A DNA stretch of 5,847 nucleotides from Vulcanimicrobiota bacterium. GTDB taxonomy: Bacteria; Vulcanimicrobiota; Vulcanimicrobiia; Vulcanimicrobiales; Vulcanimicrobiaceae. The number at the start of each line of letters is the position of its first letter. Position 1 is the stretch's first letter. Position numbers and translations under genes: made by a program. Positions 5,756-5,847 of the stretch are shown one piece after another. The stretch is taken from contig JASHTE010000043.1 of NCBI GenBank assembly GCA_030040695.1, positions 1-5,847 on the forward strand, given 5' to 3'. Under the pieces are notes generated by a model, which saw nothing but the letters and a program-made list of their open reading frames with translations, was not told the DNA's origin and ran no database searches.

Positions 5756-5847
5756 TGCTCGAAGGGGTACGGCCGCGCAGCGCCGGATGCCTCCAGCATG
5801 CTTCCCGACCTGCGCAACGCCCCGCCGCGCCGCTGGAGCGAGTCGCT
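5752..5847 (-). CDS. Possible C-terminus of an upstream gene (partial)
   Basis: A minus-strand frame is open from the right edge and ends at a TGA (5754-5752) that overlaps the lipoprotein ATG as ATGA. It gives 31 residues ending ARPYPFEQ, rich in Arg, Gly and Ser, with no recognisable domain. The evidence is the same 4-base overlap seen at all three internal junctions of this operon, plus the absence of a ribosome binding site for the lipoprotein. Against it, the other two minus-strand frames here are also open, as expected in GC-rich DNA. If real, the operon continues upstream and its promoter lies outside the window. Confidence 0.35.
   Translation of the reverse strand, partial: SDSLQRRGGALRRSGSMLEASGAARPYPFEQ

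Overview
The window comes from a GC-rich bacterial chromosome (roughly 60% GC by eye), and every gene I can support lies on the minus strand. The bacterial assignment rests on a lipobox signal peptide, Sec-type export signals and ATGA-coupled operon packing. The phylum cannot be read from the sequence. Frequent CGATCG, alternative GTG starts and sparse Shine-Dalgarno sites do not settle it, so any phylum name would be a guess.

In transcription order (right to left), the window opens with what may be the last 31 codons of an upstream gene (5752-5847). A complete four-gene ABC uptake operon follows: a BMP/PnrA-family substrate-binding lipoprotein (4703-5755), a double-domain ATPase (3258-4706), and two different BPD_transp_2-type permeases (2224-3261 and 1307-2227). 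The gene set and order match the nucleoside importers NupNOPQ (YufNOPQ) of Bacillus and BmpA-NupABC of Lactococcus. All three internal junctions, and the junction with the putative upstream gene, are 4-base ATGA stop/start overlaps, so translation is probably coupled along the operon. At the ATPase/permease junction the start codon sits in the arm of a perfect 10-bp inverted repeat.

After a 39-base gap comes an exported serine hydrolase of the class A beta-lactamase fold (236-1267). It has the SxxK, SDN and KTG motifs, but I see no Glu at the position of the class A deacylation residue. A possible extended -10 promoter and a small dyad, part of a near-perfect 15-bp direct repeat, lie at its start, so it may be transcribed separately from the transporter. 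A 175-base gap without a credible gene follows, and the left edge holds the first codons of another membrane or exported protein (1-57) behind a good ribosome binding site.

Functionally, the lipoprotein would capture a purine nucleoside or related ligand outside the membrane, the two permeases would form the channel, and the ATPase would drive import. The link to the serine hydrolase is positional only. I found no mobile element, CRISPR array, tRNA or rRNA. Most of the window is a conventional transporter locus; the interest lies in the junction hairpin, binding-site substitutions in the lipoprotein, the hydrolase's missing catalytic Glu, and the high density of CGATCG.
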